The translations under genes were made by a program, and so were the position numbers. The notes beneath the pieces were generated by a model, which was not told where the DNA came from, searched no databases, and saw only the letters and a list, made by a program, of their open reading frames with translations. 6,128 nt of DNA from assembly GCA_045591885.1 (NCBI GenBank), contig JAZNTT010000002.1, forward strand, positions 1 to 6,128, written 5' to 3'. Each line of letters begins with the position of its first letter. The first letter of the stretch is position 1. This stretch comes from Colimorpha_A sp045591885. GTDB taxonomy: Bacteria; Bacillota; Clostridia; Oscillospirales; CAG-272. This document shows positions 4,926-6,128 of this stretch, piece after piece.

Positions 4926-6128
4926 ATGACAAACGAACTTCCGAAGAATTATAACCCTGCGGAATTTGAAGATCGTCTTTACAAGTTTTGGGAAGAAAAC
5001 GGCTTCTTCCGTCCCTCGGGTGATAAGAGCGCACCGGCGTTCTCAATGGTTATTCCCCCTCCGAACGTAACGGGTCAGCTTCACATGGGTCACGCACTTG
5101 ATGAGACCCTTCAGGACATTCTTGTCCGCTATAAGAGAATGCAGGGCTTCGATACCCTTTGGGTACCCGGAACCGACCATGCGGGAATCGCAACTCAGAT
5201 AAAGGTCGAAGAGCGTCTCCGCGTTGACGAAAATCTCACAAGATACGATCTCGGACGCGAAAAGTTCCTTGAGCGCGTTTGGGGCTGGAAGGATATGTAC
5301 GAAAACCGTATCACAAGTCAGCTTCGCAAGCTCGGCGCATCCTGCGACTGGTCGCATCAGCGCTTTACTATGGACGAGGGCTGCTCGAAGAGCGTCCGCG
5401 AGGTATTCGTAAACCTCTATGAAAAGGGACTTATCTACCGCGGTCACCGTATCATCAACTGGTGCCCCCGTTGCCTTACCGCCCTCTCCGACGCTGAGGT
5501 CGAGTATAAGGATCAGCCCGGCTTCTTCTGGCACATCAAGTACCCGATAATCGGTGAAGACGGCTACGTCGAGGTTGCTACCACACGTCCCGAGACGATG
5601 TTCGGTGATACCGCAATCGCAGTTAACCCCGAGGACGAGAACACCAAGCACCTTATCGGCAAAAAGGTACTTCTTCCTATCGTAAACCGCGAAATTCCCG
5701 TTATCGCAGACGATTACGTTGAGATCGGATTCGGTACAGGATGCGTTAAGATAACCCCTGCTCACGACCCGAACGACTTCCTCGTCGGTCAGCGTCATAA
5801 CCTTGAGCAGATCAAGGTCATGAACGACGACGCAACGATGAACGCTTACGCAGGAAAATACGAGGGAATGGACCGTTACGCTTGCCGTAAGGCGCTTGTA
5901 GCCGATCTTGAAGCAGAGGGCTACCTCGTCAAGACCGAGCCGCACGACCACAACGTCGGCGTTTGCTACCGTTGCGGCACGACCGTTGAGCCTCTTACCT
6001 CTGACCAGTGGTTCGTTAAGATGAAGCCTCTCGCTGAGCCTGCTATCGAGGCGGTTGAGAACGGCTCTATCAACTTCGTTCCCGAAAGATTTTCCAAGAA
6101 CTATTTCAACTGGATGAACAACATCCTT
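4926..6128 (+). CDS. valS: Valyl-tRNA synthetase, N-terminal 401 residues, cut by window edge
   Basis: This class I aminoacyl-tRNA synthetase joins valine to tRNA-Val and edits mischarged threonine. The protein begins MTNELPKNYNPAEFEDRLYK and continues open to the window end; full family members are about 880 residues, so a little under half is visible. The nucleotide-binding motif is HMGH (53-56) in PPPNVTGQLHMGHAL. WVPGTDHAGIATQ (79-91) is typical of ValRS rather than IleRS. NWCPRC (178-183) and CYRC (347-350) supply two cysteine pairs, consistent with a zinc-binding site. The inserted CP1 editing domain covers about 200-345, with TTRPETMFGDTA (219-230) and GTGCVKITPAHDPNDF (270-285), including the conserved aspartate D281. 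The KMSKS loop and anticodon-binding domain lie beyond 6128. The T-box with a valine specifier directly upstream independently confirms the amino acid specificity. No frameshift is seen. Confidence 0.98.
   Translation, partial: MTNELPKNYNPAEFEDRLYKFWEENGFFRPSGDKSAPAFSMVIPPPNVTGQLHMGHALDETLQDILVRYKRMQGFDTLWVPGTDHAGIATQIKVEERLRVDENLTRYDLGREKFLERVWGWKDMYENRITSQLRKLGASCDWSHQRFTMDEGCSKSVREVFVNLYEKGLIYRGHRIINWCPRCLTALSDAEVEYKDQPGFFWHIKYPIIGEDGYVEVATTRPETMFGDTAIAVNPEDENTKHLIGKKVLLPIVNREIPVIADDYVEIGFGTGCVKITPAHDPNDFLVGQRHNLEQIKVMNDDATMNAYAGKYEGMDRYACRKALVADLEAEGYLVKTEPHDHNVGVCYRCGTTVEPLTSDQWFVKMKPLAEPAIEAVENGSINFVPERFSKNYFNWMNNIL

Noticed and set aside
4921..4929. Minicistron ATG TTA TGA overlapping the valS start
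   Set aside because: The first ATG is only two nt from the SD, too close for efficient initiation. It is two codons long and most likely a chance arrangement.
5043..5951. Open reading frame of 302 codons on the minus strand, antisense to valS
   Set aside because: It is in exact register with valS codons, so its stops can arise only from TTA, CTA or TCA codons, which valS avoids here; it ends precisely at the TCA for Ser40. It has no SD or recognisable motif, and the sense frame is unmistakably ValRS.

Overview
This window looks like a chromosomal housekeeping region from a Bacillota bacterium, most likely class Clostridia. The evidence is the gene order pyrH-frr-uppS-cdsA-dxr-rseP, strong AGGAGG-type ribosome binding sites, consensus housekeeping (sigma-A type) promoters, and a T-box leader in front of valS. 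T-boxes are largely a Gram-positive device. Base composition is moderate. I cannot name a genus from sequence alone.

Layout. Positions 1-4445 carry a minus-strand operon read from right to left: pyrH (UMP kinase), frr (ribosome recycling factor), uppS (undecaprenyl diphosphate synthase), cdsA (CDP-diacylglycerol synthase), dxr (DXP reductoisomerase) and the first 123 codons of rseP (intramembrane site-2 protease), which runs off the left edge. The genes are tightly packed. uppS/cdsA share ATGA, dxr/rseP share TAATG, and the cdsA stop sits inside the dxr ribosome binding site. The only real internal gap is between frr and uppS (68 nt), and it holds a 10-bp hairpin that pairs perfectly only in the operon transcript.

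Positions 4446-4925 are a divergent control region of about 480 bp with no protein gene. Leftward there is a good promoter for the pyrH operon (TTTACA, 17 nt, TAAAAT), and its leader ends in a C(UUCG)G hairpin abutting the pyrH Shine-Dalgarno. Rightward there is a perfect consensus promoter (TTGACA, 17 nt, TATAAT), followed by a complete T-box riboswitch with a GUC valine specifier, antiterminator and intrinsic terminator. Positions 4926-6128 hold the first 401 codons of valS (valyl-tRNA synthetase), cut by the right edge.

How the parts fit. The left operon joins ribosome recycling and pyrimidine nucleotide supply to envelope lipid synthesis. Dxr feeds the MEP isoprenoid pathway, whose products UppS turns into the undecaprenyl carrier. 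CdsA makes CDP-diacylglycerol for phospholipids, and RseP handles regulated membrane proteolysis. valS is a separate unit expected to be induced when uncharged tRNA-Val accumulates. I found no mobile element, CRISPR array, defence system or evidently new system. The points worth a second look are regulatory: the frr-uppS hairpin, the UUCG hairpin at pyrH, and the operon's separation from rpsB-tsf.
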